DNA of 64,000 bases, taken from NCBI GenBank assembly GCA_963727415.1, contig CAVSGF010000002.1, forward strand, positions 868,001-932,000, in the 5' to 3' direction. The position numbers and the translations under genes are program-made. Positions 24,891 to 34,880 of this stretch are shown one piece after another. The first letter of the stretch is position 1. Each line of letters begins with the position of its first letter. The notes below the pieces were generated by a model that did not search any database, had not been told where the DNA came from, and worked only from the letters and a program-made list of their open reading frames with translations. The stretch comes from DASQPR01 sp963727415 (GTDB lineage: Bacteria > Actinomycetota > Actinomycetes > Mycobacteriales > Micromonosporaceae).

Positions 24891-25955
24891 GTGAAGGCAT
24901 TGGTGTTGGCCGGTGGCTCTGGGACTCGATTGCGTCCGTTCAGCCACTCGATGCCGAAGCAGTTGATACCGGTGGCGAACAAGCCCGTTCTGCGCCACTG
25001 TCTGGAGGTGCTTCGCGACGCGGGGATTGAACAGGTCGGGATGATCGTCAGTGCCGGAAGCAATGAGATCGAGGCGGCGATCGGCGACGGCAGCGATCTC
25101 GGCATGCGCATCACCTACCTGCGCCAGGAGCGCCCGCTCGGACTCGCGCACTGCGTGTTGCTGGCGCGCGACTTTCTCGCCGGCGATGACTTCGTCATGT
25201 ACCTGGGTGACAATGTCCTGGTAGGTGGTGTCGCCGAACTCGCCGAACAGTTCCAGCGCGACGGTTGCTGCGCGCAACTCGTGGTCACAAGGGTCGCCGA
25301 CCCCAGAGAGTATGGCGTGGCGGAGATCGGTGCGGACGGTCGCGTCACCCGGCTGGTCGAGAAGCCGGCGGAACCACAGAGCGATCTGGCCATCATCGGT
25401 CTCTACTTCTTCACCGCGGCCATCCACGAGGCGGTCGCCGCGATCAGCGTGAGCCAGCGCGGAGAGTATGAGATCACTGACGCCATCCAGTGGCTGGTGG
25501 AGCGGGGACGGCCCGTCACGGCGCAGGTCTTCTCCGGGTACTGGAGGGACACCGGCGCGGTCGCGGGCGTGCTGGAGTGCAACCAGGTCATGCTCGACCG
25601 GATCGAGCACGAGGTCGACGGGGCGGTGGATGCGGCCAGTGACGTGACCGGCCCCGTCATCGTCGAGGCGGGCGCGAAGATCGTGCGCTCGCGCATCGTC
25701 GGCCCGGCGATCATCGCCGCCGATAGCGTGGTCGAGGAGAGCTACGTCGGACCGTACACCGTGGTCGGGCGCGACTGCTCGCTCTACCACGCCGGGATCG
25801 AGAACTCGATCCTGCTCAACGGAGCATGCGTCGAGCGTGTACGCGGCATCCACGGCTCGGTCATCGGGCGCAGCGCCGAGGTTCGCTCGTTGCCGGACGC
25901 TCCCCGGCATCGTCTCGTGCTCGGCGACCACGCCCGGATGGAGATCGCGACATGA
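24891..25955 (+). CDS. Glucose-1-phosphate thymidylyltransferase, long form (StrD/UrdG type)
   Basis: 354 residues from the GTG at 24891, giving the family start KALVLAGGSGTRLRPFS; ATG codons at 24879 and further upstream are alternatives. Nucleotidyl-binding GGSGTRLRP, substrate residues in MYLGDNV, and EKPAEP, followed by a ~100-residue left-handed beta-helix C-terminus, which is the long form found in antibiotic clusters and archaea. It makes dTDP-glucose from glucose-1-phosphate and dTTP, the first committed step of deoxysugar formation. The stop overlaps the next start (ATGA). Confidence 0.93.
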   Translation: MKALVLAGGSGTRLRPFSHSMPKQLIPVANKPVLRHCLEVLRDAGIEQVGMIVSAGSNEIEAAIGDGSDLGMRITYLRQERPLGLAHCVLLARDFLAGDDFVMYLGDNVLVGGVAELAEQFQRDGCCAQLVVTRVADPREYGVAEIGADGRVTRLVEKPAEPQSDLAIIGLYFFTAAIHEAVAAISVSQRGEYEITDAIQWLVERGRPVTAQVFSGYWRDTGAVAGVLECNQVMLDRIEHEVDGAVDAASDVTGPVIVEAGAKIVRSRIVGPAIIAADSVVEESYVGPYTVVGRDCSLYHAGIENSILLNGACVERVRGIHGSVIGRSAEVRSLPDAPRHRLVLGDHARMEIAT

Positions 25956-26920
25956 GAGTCCTGGTCACCGGTGGCGCGGGCTTCATCGGATCGCACTTCG
26001 TGCGGACGTTCCTCGACGGTGGCTACCCCGGCTACGAGGACGCGCACGTGACCGTGCTCGACAAACTGACCTACGCCGGAAACACCGCCAACCTTCCGAT
26101 GGAGCACCCCCGGTTAACCTTCGTCAAGGGCGACCTGGTCGACCTGCCGTTGGTGCTCGACCTGCTGCCCGGACACGACCAGGTCGTTCACTTCGCCGCC
26201 GAGTCGCATGTGGACCGGTCGCTCGCTGATCCCGCCGCCTTCGTGCGTACGAACGTGGGCGGCACTCAGGCCCTCCTGGAGGCCTGCCGAGTCAGCGGCG
26301 TGGATCGGGTCGTCCACGTGTCCACCGACGAGGTGTACGGCTCGATCGACGTGGGTTCGTGGACCGAGCAATGGCCGTTGCTGCCCAACTCGCCGTACTC
26401 GGCGTCAAAGGCCGGAGCCGACCTGCTCGCCCGGGCCTACTGGCGCACCTACGGCTTGGACGTGCGCGTCACCAGATGCAGCAACAACTACGGGCCCTAT
26501 CAACATCCGGAGAAGCTCATTCCCCTGTTCATCACGAACTTGTTCGGTGGCGGCACGGTGCCGCTGTACGGCGACGGGGGCAACGTGCGCGAGTGGCTTC
26601 ATGTCGATGACCACTGCCGGGCGATCTATCTCGTGCTCACGCGCGGTCGGGCCGGGGACATCTACAACATCGGCGGCGGAAACGAGCACAGCAACCGCGA
26701 GGTCGTCGACCGGCTGCTGCGCCTGTGTGGCATGGGCTGGGAGATGGTCCGGTACGTCGAGGACCGCAAGGGACATGACCTGCGCTACTCGCTGGACGAC
26801 CAGAAGATCCGCACCGAACTGGGGTACGCGCCGCGAGTGCCGTTCGACGAGGGCCTGGCGGACGTGGTCCGGTGGTACCGGGACAACGAGCAATGGTGGC
26901 GTCCGATGAAGCCGGCGTAG
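25952..26920 (+). CDS. rmlB: dTDP-glucose 4,6-dehydratase
   Basis: 322 residues. TGGAGFIGSH binds NAD; FAAESHVDRS, VSTDEVYGS and YSASK with TRCSNNYGPYQHPEKLIP are signatures of RmlB-type dehydratases, including the Asp-Glu pair in STDEVYG that performs C-6 dehydration. It converts dTDP-glucose to dTDP-4-keto-6-deoxyglucose, the branch point for all the sugar enzymes in the cluster. It is the last gene of the plus-strand cluster block. Confidence 0.96.
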   Translation: MRVLVTGGAGFIGSHFVRTFLDGGYPGYEDAHVTVLDKLTYAGNTANLPMEHPRLTFVKGDLVDLPLVLDLLPGHDQVVHFAAESHVDRSLADPAAFVRTNVGGTQALLEACRVSGVDRVVHVSTDEVYGSIDVGSWTEQWPLLPNSPYSASKAGADLLARAYWRTYGLDVRVTRCSNNYGPYQHPEKLIPLFITNLFGGGTVPLYGDGGNVREWLHVDDHCRAIYLVLTRGRAGDIYNIGGGNEHSNREVVDRLLRLCGMGWEMVRYVEDRKGHDLRYSLDDQKIRTELGYAPRVPFDEGLADVVRWYRDNEQWWRPMKPA

Positions 26921-27563
26921 CCGCCGTTCCATGATCAAGTGCAGGATCTTGAGCGCTGGACGCGCTATAACGACGTCACGTGCACTGGATCATGCACGGA
27001 TTCGCGTACTGGATCATCGGCCGGCGGCACGCGCAGAGTCGCCGCTGCCCGCATGTTCTGCCCGCCGATGTCGGCATGCGTGATCGGGGAGCGTTGACGT
27101 CGTTATCCGCCGTCGACGCTCCCGGTTGTGGCTTGGGGCGCTTGCGGGTTCGTCGACGCTTCCAAGCTGGCGGTCGGCGACCACCTGCGCACCGAGACCA
27201 TCAGACCGAGGTTGTGGTACCGGTTCACGGCTACACCGGTCAGCGAATCGTGCTCGACCTGACCGTCAGTATCGTCCGCACCTACGATGCACCTACGATG
27301 TGATATCACGAATTGGAACGACAATTAGAGGATGTCTTTGTTGACGGCGAATATCGATTGTGCTGCGGTTGTGGCCGGTATCGAGCCCTGAGTCGACGAC
27401 GCAAAGAGAAACCGGCTTCGGGTGACGTTTGCGGATTGAGATAATCTGCCGACCTGACTGAGTTATTTCGGCAACCGGGTTGGCCGCGAGCCGCACACAG
27501 CCGTGCGAGCCCCCCGCACACGGCGCGCACAGGTGCGAAATCCCGTCGGAACGTTAGGTTAAC
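26921..27563. other. Non-coding border between the cluster and glycogen genes
   Basis: No convincing gene; short open frames here have no recognisable product. It contains an imperfect 13-bp inverted repeat (ATGATCAAGTGCA at 26931-26943, TGCACTGGATCAT at 26981-26993, one mismatch), a third ACTGGATCAT copy at 27009-27018, an 11-bp direct duplication GCACCTACGAT at 27278-27299, and an A+T-richer stretch about 27290-27450 unlike the flanks. Confidence 0.6.
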
Positions 27564-27566
27564 GTG
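27555..27566 (+). promoter_or_regulatory. Candidate leaderless -10 element of glgE
   Basis: TAGGTT at 27555-27560 matches the actinobacterial TANNNT -10 and lies six bases before the GTG at 27567 (three before the GTG at 27564). There is no Shine-Dalgarno sequence, which supports a leaderless transcript. Confidence 0.45.
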
Positions 27567-30095
27567 GTGACCCTGCGCATCCCGATCGAGGACGTTTCGC
27601 CCACCGTCGACTGCGGCGCCTACCCGGCCAAGGCGGTGGTCGGCGAGCTGGTACCCATCTTCGCCGTGGCGTACCGCGACGGCCACGACGCCATCGGCGT
27701 ACACGTGGTGTGGACCGGTCCGGACGGTGCTGAGCACCGCGTTCGCATGACGCCCGGTGACAACGACGGCTGGCATGCCGCCATCCGGGTGGACTCGGTC
27801 GGCATGTGGTCGTTCACCATCGAGGCGTGGGCCGATCCGTACCTCACCTGGCGCCATGCCGTCCTCAAGAAGCTGGCCGCCGGCCAGGGCACCGCGGATC
27901 TGGCCAACGACCTCGCCGAGGGTGCGGCGATCCTGGATCGTGCGGCGCCCGCGCCGCACGACACCGAGCGGGTACGGCTGGCCGCCGCCGCCCTTCGCAG
28001 CGAGCGGCTGGCGCTGTCGGCACGGGTGACCCCGGCACTCGGCCTCGATGGCGTGATGTGGCACCACCCGGTACGCGAGCTGATCTCCGCGTTTCAGCCC
28101 CGCCAGATCTGGGTGGACCGGCAGCGCGCGCTGTACTCCGCCTGGTACGAGTTCTTCCCGCGCTCGGAGGGCGCGACACCGGCCACGAAGACGGCACCGG
28201 CACGGCACGGCACCTTCGCGACCGCGGCGAACCGGTTGCCGGGTGTGGCCGCGATGGGCTTCGACATCGTCTACCTGCCGCCCATCCATCCGATCGGCCA
28301 GGTCAACCGCAAGGGCAAGAACAACACGCTGACGGTCGGCCCGGACGACGTCGGCTCGCCGTGGGCGATCGGGTCGGCATCCGGCGGCCATGACGCGATC
28401 CATCCCCAACTCGGCACGCTCGAAGACTTCCGCGACTTCGTGGCCGCGGCCCGCGACAACGGCCTTGAGGTGGCCCTCGACCTGGCGCTCCAATGCGCGC
28501 CGGACCACCCGTGGGTCACCTCGCACCCGGAGTGGTTCACCACCAAACCGGACGGCAGCATCGCGTACGCCGAGAACCCGCCCAAGAAGTACCAGGACAT
28601 CTACCCGCTGAACTTCGACAACGACCCGGACGGAATCCGCGCCGAGGTGTTCCGGGTGGTACGCCACTGGATGGATCAGGGCGTGAAGGTGTTCCGGGTG
28701 GACAACCCGCATACCAAGGCGTTCGACTTCTGGAACTGGCTGATCTGGAAGGTCAAGGAGATCGATCCGGACGTGCTGTTCCTGGCCGAGGCGTTCACCC
28801 GGCCGGCGGTCATGCATGGGCTGGGCAAGCTCGGCTTCACCCAGTCGTACACGTATTTCACCTGGCGCACCACGGCGCGCGAGCTGCGCGAGTACTGCGA
28901 GGAACTGGTCGCGAGCGTCGACCACATGCGGCCCAACTTCTGGCCGAACACCCCGGACATCCTGCACGAGAGCCTGCAGCACGGCGGCCCGGCGATGTTC
29001 CGGATCCGCGCGGTGCTGGCCAGCATGCTGGCACCGTCATGGGGAATGTACGCCGGGTACGAGTTGTACGAGCACGTGGCGCGGCCGGGCGCCGAGGAGT
29101 ACCTGGACAACGAGAAGTACGAGCTCAAGTTCCGCGACTGGGACGCGGCCGAGCGGTCTGGCCAGTCGCTCGCACCGTTCATCACGCTGCTCAACCAGAT
29201 CCGCCGCGACAACCCGGCCCTGCATTGGCTGCGCAACCTCACGTTCCACGACGTCGACAACGACGCCTTCCTGTGTTTCTCCAAGCGCGATCCGGACGGC
29301 GACAACACCGTGCTGGTGGTGTGCTCGATGGACTCGTACCACCCGCTCTGGACCAACACCGCGCTCGATCTGCCGGCGCTCGGCTTCGACTGGCACGATC
29401 GGTTCTGGGTACGCGACGAGCTGACCGGCGCGGTCTACAACTGGGGCCAGTACAACGCCGTTTACCTCGACCCCCAGGTCCAGGTCGCGCATGTGTTCAC
29501 GGTGCACCGGACCGAGCCGCCCCGGCCGCGGGTGGCCGAGGGGCCGGAAGAGGTGGAGTCGATCCTGGACCTGGCCGACGACCGTGACGTGCCGGAATCC
29601 GCCGGGCCGGAGGACACGACGTCGGAGGACGCCACATCAGAGGACGCCACATCAGAGGACGCCACATCAGAGGATACGACGCCTGAGGACGCCACGGCCG
29701 ACGCCGACGGCACACCGGCAACAGCAGCACCGGCACCCACGGCAGCACCGGCCAAGCCCGCTGCGCCCGCCAAGCCCGCTGCGCCCGCCAAGCCCGCTGT
29801 GCCCGCGAAGCCCGCTGTGCCCGCCAAGCCCGCTGTGCCCGCGAAGCCAGCGACCACCGCCGAGTCGGCGGCTGCCGAGGCGCCCGCGCCGCCGGCAACA
29901 CCGCCGAAACCTGAGCCCGCTACGAATAAGTCGGCGCCGAGCGGGGCAGGCAGTAACCGGCCGCGCAACGGGACATCACCCAAGGGTCCGGAGCCGGGCG
30001 CTGCGGGGCAGGCTCGCGCAGCCGGTTTCGACCCCGGGAAGAACGTCGCCGGGAAGAATGTTCCGAAGACCGCTCCTAGCAGCGAGGATGCCTGA
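27564..30095 (+). CDS. glgE: Alpha-1,4-glucan:maltose-1-phosphate maltosyltransferase with long disordered tail
   Basis: 843 residues from GTG 27564 (or the adjacent GTG 27567). GlgE extends alpha-glucan with maltosyl units from maltose-1-phosphate. N-terminal all-beta domain, then the GH13_3 barrel with LPPIHPIG, KGKNN, nucleophile Asp380 in FRVDNPHTK, acid/base Glu409 in FLAEAF and the third Asp in TPDILHE. The family usually ends near residue 650-680; here a tail of ~190 residues follows, with SEDAT repeats, then Lys-Pro-Ala repeats, then a Gly/Asn/Pro-rich end. The stop overlaps the glgB start (TGATG). Confidence 0.95.
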   Translation: MVTLRIPIEDVSPTVDCGAYPAKAVVGELVPIFAVAYRDGHDAIGVHVVWTGPDGAEHRVRMTPGDNDGWHAAIRVDSVGMWSFTIEAWADPYLTWRHAVLKKLAAGQGTADLANDLAEGAAILDRAAPAPHDTERVRLAAAALRSERLALSARVTPALGLDGVMWHHPVRELISAFQPRQIWVDRQRALYSAWYEFFPRSEGATPATKTAPARHGTFATAANRLPGVAAMGFDIVYLPPIHPIGQVNRKGKNNTLTVGPDDVGSPWAIGSASGGHDAIHPQLGTLEDFRDFVAAARDNGLEVALDLALQCAPDHPWVTSHPEWFTTKPDGSIAYAENPPKKYQDIYPLNFDNDPDGIRAEVFRVVRHWMDQGVKVFRVDNPHTKAFDFWNWLIWKVKEIDPDVLFLAEAFTRPAVMHGLGKLGFTQSYTYFTWRTTARELREYCEELVASVDHMRPNFWPNTPDILHESLQHGGPAMFRIRAVLASMLAPSWGMYAGYELYEHVARPGAEEYLDNEKYELKFRDWDAAERSGQSLAPFITLLNQIRRDNPALHWLRNLTFHDVDNDAFLCFSKRDPDGDNTVLVVCSMDSYHPLWTNTALDLPALGFDWHDRFWVRDELTGAVYNWGQYNAVYLDPQVQVAHVFTVHRTEPPRPRVAEGPEEVESILDLADDRDVPESAGPEDTTSEDATSEDATSEDATSEDTTPEDATADADGTPATAAPAPTAAPAKPAAPAKPAAPAKPAVPAKPAVPAKPAVPAKPATTAESAAAEAPAPPATPPKPEPATNKSAPSGAGSNRPRNGTSPKGPEPGAAGQARAAGFDPGKNVAGKNVPKTAPSSEDA
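29626..29670 (+). repeat. 15-bp perfect tandem repeat inside glgE (SEDAT)
   Basis: Three identical 15-bp units AGGACGCCACATCAG, flanked by degenerate copies, encode acidic pentapeptide repeats. Confidence 0.9.
29751..29850 (+). repeat. 18-bp tandem repeat inside glgE (AKPA[A/V]P)
   Basis: About 5.5 copies of GCCAAGCCCGCTGYGCCC-like units at 29751, 29769, 29787, 29805, 29823 and 29841 encode hexapeptide Lys-Pro-Ala repeats. Confidence 0.9.
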
Positions 30096-32242
30096 TGGAT
30101 CAGCTGATCTCCGGGGCCCACCACGACCCGCACTCGATACTGGGCGCGCACCCGTCCGGCGACGGCGAACGGACCGTCATCCGTACCCTCCGGCGCGGTG
30201 CCGGGCAGGTGAGCGTCCTGATCAACGGGGCGCCGGCTGGAGACGGCGCAAATCCAGTGGCAAGCGACGGCAAGCCGGTGCCGATGACCCGGGTGCACCC
30301 GGACGGGATCTTCGAGGCCACGGTCGAAGGGACGGTGCTGGACTACCGGCTGGACGTCGACGGGACTGAGGTCGACGATCCGTACCGGTATCCGCCCACG
30401 ATCGGCGAGGTCGACCTGCACCTGATCCGCGAAGGCCGGCATGAGCGGCTCTGGACCGTCCTCGGGGCGCGGGTCCGCGACGGCGGTACCGGCTTCGCGG
30501 TGTGGGCGCCCAACGCCCAGGGGGTCCGGGTGATCGGCGACTTCGCCGGATGGGGGCCGCATGACGGCTGGCCGATGCGGTCGCTCGGCAGCAGCGGAGT
30601 CTGGGAACTGTTCGTACCCGGTGCCGGGCGCGGCGACCGGTACAAGTTCCGCCTGCTCGGCCCGGGCGGCTGGGTGGAGAAGGCGGACCCGCTGGCCCAG
30701 TCGGCGGAGGTGGCGCCGGCGACCGCCTCGGTGGTGTACCAGTCCCACTACCCGTGGAGCGATGACGCCTGGCTGGCCGAGCGAGCCGAACGACAGCCGC
30801 ATGAGCGGCCGATGAGCGTCTACGAGGTGCACCTCGGCTCGTGGCGGCCGGGTCTGGGCTACCCGGAACTGGCCGACCAGCTCACCGAGTACGTCACCTC
30901 GATGGGCTTCACCCACGTCGAGTTCCTGCCGGTGATGGAGCACCCGTTCGGCGGGTCCTGGGGCTACCAGGTGACCGGCTACTACGCGCCGACGTCTCGA
31001 TTCGGCACCCCGGACGACTTCCGCTACCTGGTGGACCGGCTGCACAACGCCGGAATCGGGGTGATCCTCGACTGGGTACCGGCGCACTTCCCGAAGGACG
31101 AGTGGGCGCTGGCGAACTTCGACGGCACCCCCCTGTACGAGCACGCCGACCCGCGTCGCGGCGAGCACCCGGACTGGGGCACGCTGGTCTTCGACTTCGG
31201 CCGGCCGGAGGTGCGCAACTTCCTGGTGGCCAACGCGCTGTACTGGTGCTCGGAGTTCCACGCCGACGGGCTGCGGGTCGACGCGGTGGCCTCGATGCTC
31301 TACCTGGACTACTCCCGCCAGTCCGGCGGCTGGACCCGAACCGGTTCGGAGGCCGGGAGAACCTGGAGGCGATCAGCTTCCTGCAGGAGGCCACCGCCAC
31401 CGTGTACAAGCTGCATCCGGGCGTCAGCATGATCGCCGAGGAGTCCACCGCGTTCCCGGGCGTCACCCGGCACCACCAGCGACGGCGGCCTCGGCTTCGG
31501 CTTCAAGTGGAACATGGGCTGGATGCACGACACGCTGCAGTACGTGTCGAAGGACCCGATCTACCGGCAGTGGCACCACAACCAGATGACGTTCTCGCTG
31601 GCCTACGCGTGGACCGAGAACTTCATGCTGCCGATCAGCCACGACGAGGTGGTGCACGGCAAGGGCTCGCTGGCGTCGAAGATGCCCGGCGACACCTGGC
31701 GGCGGCTGGCCAACGTCCGCGCGCTGCTGGCGTACATGTGGGCGCATCCGGGAAAGCAGCTGCTGTTCATGGGCTCCGAGCTGGCCGACGACCGGGAGTG
31801 GAGCGAGCAGCGCGGTCTCGACTGGGGGCTGCTCGACGACCCGGCCCGGGCCGGTGTGCAGCGGCTGGTCCGCGACCTCAACGCGGTCTACCGGGATACG
31901 CCGGCGATGTGGGAGCGCGATACGTCGCCGGATGGGTTCCGGTGGCTGGACGCCGACGACGCGCCCGGCAACATGTTCGCCTTCATCCGGTACGGCAACG
32001 ACGGCTCGCCGCTGGTCTGCGTGGCGAACTTCGCCGCCAATCCGCACGACGGCTACCGGCTCGGACTGCCGTACCACGGGACCTGGCGCGAGGTGATCAA
32101 CACCGACGCCGAGGTGTACGGCGGTTCCAACGTCGGCAACCTGGGCTCGGTCACCACCGAGTCGTCCGGATGGCAGGGCATGCCGGCGTCGGCCCGGATC
32201 CGGGTACCACCGCTGGGTGTGCTGTGGTTGCGGCCGGAGTGA
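30095..32242 (+). CDS. glgB: 1,4-alpha-glucan branching enzyme, two compensating frameshifts
   Basis: About 715 residues when read across the breaks. CBM48 domain (GFAVWAPNAQGVRVIGDF), then the GH13_9 barrel: EHPFGGSWGYQVTGYYAP, nucleophile Asp in GLRVDAVASMLYLDY, acid/base Glu in MIAEESTAFPGVT, and ISHDEVVHGKGS. The frame is lost near 31334 (one base missing in TGGACCCGAAC) and restored near 31472 (one extra base in CGGCACCACCAGC); between them the other frame reads PNRFGGRENLEAISFLQE, exactly the expected GlgB sequence. Therefore sequencing indels, not a pseudogene. It branches the linear glucan made by GlgE. Confidence 0.93.
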
Positions 32243-32249
32243 CCCGCTG

Positions 32250-32282
32250 GGCTGACCTGCGGGAGTGACCCGCGGGTCAGCC
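32250..32282. terminator. Bidirectional terminator between glgB and glgA/glgM
   Basis: GGCTGACCTGCGGG (32250-32263) pairs with CCCGCGGGTCAGCC (32269-32282), one mismatch in 14 and a 5-base loop, between convergent genes. Confidence 0.75.
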
Positions 32283-33496
32283 GGGCAGCACCGACCGGTA
32301 CACCTCGACGGTCCGCTCGGCGATCGCCGACCAGGAGAAGTGCGCGATCGCCCGCTCCCGACCGGCTTTGCCCATGCGCCCGGCCCGCGCCGGATCGGCC
32401 AGCAGCGCGTTGATCGCCTCGGCCAGGCCGGTGACGAACCGGTCCGGATCCACCGGTTCGCCGTCCGGGTGCTGGGTCACCGGTACCAGCAGGCCGGTCG
32501 CCCCGTCGTCGACGACCTCCGGGATACCTCCGGTCGCCGTCGCCACCACCGGCGCTTCACAGGCCATGGCTTCCAGGTTGACGATGCCCATCGGCTCGTA
32601 GATCGACGGGCACACGAACACCGAGGCGTGGCTCAGCACCTGGATCACCTCGTGCTTGGGAAGCATCTGAGGGATCCACACGATGTCGCCGCCGCGCCTG
32701 GCTCGCAGATCGCCGACGAGGCCCTCGACCTCGGTGGCGATCTCCGGCGTGTCCGGCGCGCCGGCCAGCAGCACGAGCTGGGTACCGTCGGGCAGTCGCG
32801 GCGGCTGCCCGGAGTAGGTACGGCAGGCCCTTCTGGCGGGTGATCCGCCCGACGTACACCACGCTCGGACGGCCGGGATCGATGCCGAGCCGGTCCAGTA
32901 CGCCGGTGCGTGGATCCGGCGCGTACTGGTCCGGGTCGATGCCGTTGTGTACCACCGCGATCTTGGCCGGGTCGACGTCGGGATACGCGGTCACCACGTC
33001 CCGGGCCATGCCGGCGGACACCGCGACGATCGCGTCGGCCGCCTCGATCGCGGTTCGCTCGCACCACGACGACAGCGCGTAGCCGCCGCCGAGCTGCTCG
33101 GCCTTCCACGGCCGCAGCGGTTCCAGGCTGTGTACGGTCATCACGTGCGGGATCCCGTACAGCAGCTTGGCCAGGTGGCCGGCCAGGTTCGCGTACCAGG
33201 TGTGGCTGTGTACCAGGTCGGCGCCGGCACACCCGGCGGCGATGGTCGACGTCCACTCCGACCGTGCGTAGCGCAGCGTTGGCGCCGGCCAGGTCGGCCG
33301 GTTCCGGGTACCCGATCACGCCTGCCTCGGATCGGGGCGCGCCGAAGCACCGGACCCGGACATCGGCCAGGTCGCGCAGGTCGCGAGCCAGGTACTCGGC
33401 ATGGACGCCGGCCCCGCCGTACACCTCGGGCGGATACTCCCGGGTGAGCAGATCCACCCGGAGCCGGTTTCCGGAGGCGTGGTTTCGGGCACTCAC
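32277..33496 (-). CDS. glgM: GT4 glycogen synthase / maltose-1-phosphate synthase (GlgA-Coryne/GlgM type), frameshifted
   Basis: About 405 residues from the GTG at 33496. N-terminus RVDLLTREYPPEVYGGAGVHAEYL, middle TVHSLEPLRPWKAEQLGGG, GRITRQKGLPYLL, and the donor-site CPSIYEPMGIVNLEAMAC. This is the actinobacterial type formerly called GlgA, which in mycobacteria makes maltose-1-phosphate from ADP-glucose and glucose-1-phosphate; pairing with GlgE supports the GlgM name. Frame breaks near 33247 and 32800 (one extra base each) interrupt an otherwise continuous match, so they are probably sequencing errors. A leaderless start is likely. Confidence 0.88.
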
Positions 33497-33502
33497 AGTC
33501 GT

Positions 33503-33508
33503 ACCCTA
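33503..33508 (-). promoter_or_regulatory. Candidate leaderless -10 element of glgM
   Basis: On the minus strand TAGGGT is followed after six bases by the GTG start at 33496, with no Shine-Dalgarno sequence, fitting TANNNT-N6-7-start leaderless promoters. Confidence 0.45.
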
Positions 33509-33641
33509 ACGGATACTTTTGGGATGATCGGCCAGCCGCTGGCGCGCCGCCTGACCGGCTCGATAACGTGGGTCGGCGGCCGCTGGGTGGACGGCGGTGG
33601 CCACTGGGTACGCGGTGGCGCAGGGCGAGTGGGGGCTGGAC

Positions 33642-34878
33642 ATGGCAGCAAAGGTGCTCGGCGATCGTGCTTGCCGGCGGTGAGGGCAAGCGGCTGATGC
33701 CGCTGACCGCGGACCGGGCCAAGCCCGGCGTGCCGTTCGGCGGCATCTACCGCATGGTCGACTTCGTACTGTCCAACCTGGCCAACGGCGGATATCTCAA
33801 GATCGTCGTGCTGACCCAGTACAAGTCGCATTCGCTGGACCGGCACATCACCAAGACCTGGCGGATGTCGACGCTGCTCGGCAACTACGTCACCCCGGTG
33901 CCGGCGCAGCAGCGGCTCGGCCCGCGATGGTTCGCCGGCTCCGCGGACGCCATCTTCCAGAGCTTCAACCTGGTCGATGACGAGCAGCCCGACTATGTCC
34001 TGGTCTTCGGCGCCGACCACATCTACCGGATGGACCCGTCGCAGATGGTCGCCGACCACATCGCCTCCGGCGCCGGGGTCAGCGTCGCCGGGCATCCGGC
34101 AGCCGCGGTCGATGGCCGACCAGTTCGGCGTGATCGATGTCGGCCGCCGACGGTCACACGCATCTCAAGCTTCCGGGAGAAGCCGGCCGACGCGGCCGGC
34201 CTGCCGGACGCGCCCGACGAGATCTATGCCTCCATGGGCAACTACTGCTTCACCACGTCGGCGCTGCGCGAGGCACTAACCCGCGACGCGGTCAGCCTGG
34301 ACAGCAGGCACGACATGGGCGGTGACATCATCCCGGCCCTGGTCGCCAAGGGCGACGCCCAGGTCTACGACTTCCGCGACAACGAGGTGCCGGGCAGCAC
34401 CGAGCGCGATCGCGGGTACTGGCGGGACGTGGGGACGCTCGACTCGTACTACGACGCGCACATGGACCTGATCGCGGTACACCCGATCTTCAACCTGTAC
34501 AACCGCAGATGGCCGATCTTTACCGAGCACCCGCCGGTGCCACCGGCCAAGTTCGTGCATGGCTGGGGCGAGCGGGTCGGCCGGGCGATCTCATCGATGG
34601 TCTCGCCCGGCGTGGTCATCTCGGGCGCTCGGTGGAGAACTCGGTCCTCTCGCCGAACGTCACCGTGCACTCCTGGGCCCACCTGGACGGCGCCGTGGTG
34701 CATGGACGGCTGCGACATCGGCCGGCACGCGGTGGTCCGCAACGCCATCCTGGACAAGAACGTGATCGTGCCGGAAGGCGCGGAGATCGGCGTGGACCTG
34801 GAACGGGACCGGCAGCGGTTCAAGGTCTCCGACAAGGGCGTCGTGGTCATCGGTAAGGGCCAGCGGGTGGAGGTGTAG
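33642..34878 (+). CDS. glgC: Glucose-1-phosphate adenylyltransferase, about six frameshifts
   Basis: About 410 residues from the ATG at 33642 (MAAKVL, then AIVLAGGEGKRLMPLT after one extra base near 33659). Signatures: GGEGKRL, KPGVPFGG, YVLVFGADHIYRMD, FREKPAD, YASMGNYCF and the C-terminal beta-helix ending VVIGKGQRVEV. Further breaks lie near 34092, 34141, 34160, 34628 and 34701; in each case the expected sequence (IRQPRSMADQFGVID; SVENSVLSPNVTVHSW) continues in another frame. Sequencing indels are the best explanation. It makes ADP-glucose for GlgM. Confidence 0.92.
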
Positions 34879-34880
34879 GC

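Noticed and set aside
1..26920. Polyketide synthase, peptide synthetase or terpene core genes.
   Set aside because: None is present; all large frames in this region are tailoring, sugar, transport or regulatory genes.
26980..27303. 107-codon open frame in the cluster border.
   Set aside because: No recognisable domain, poor codon usage, no ribosome-binding site.
31334..31472. Programmed frameshifting or true pseudogenes in glgB, glgC, whiA, gap and pgk.
   Set aside because: Breaks lack a common slippery motif, occur many times per gene and hit housekeeping genes; sequencing error is simpler.
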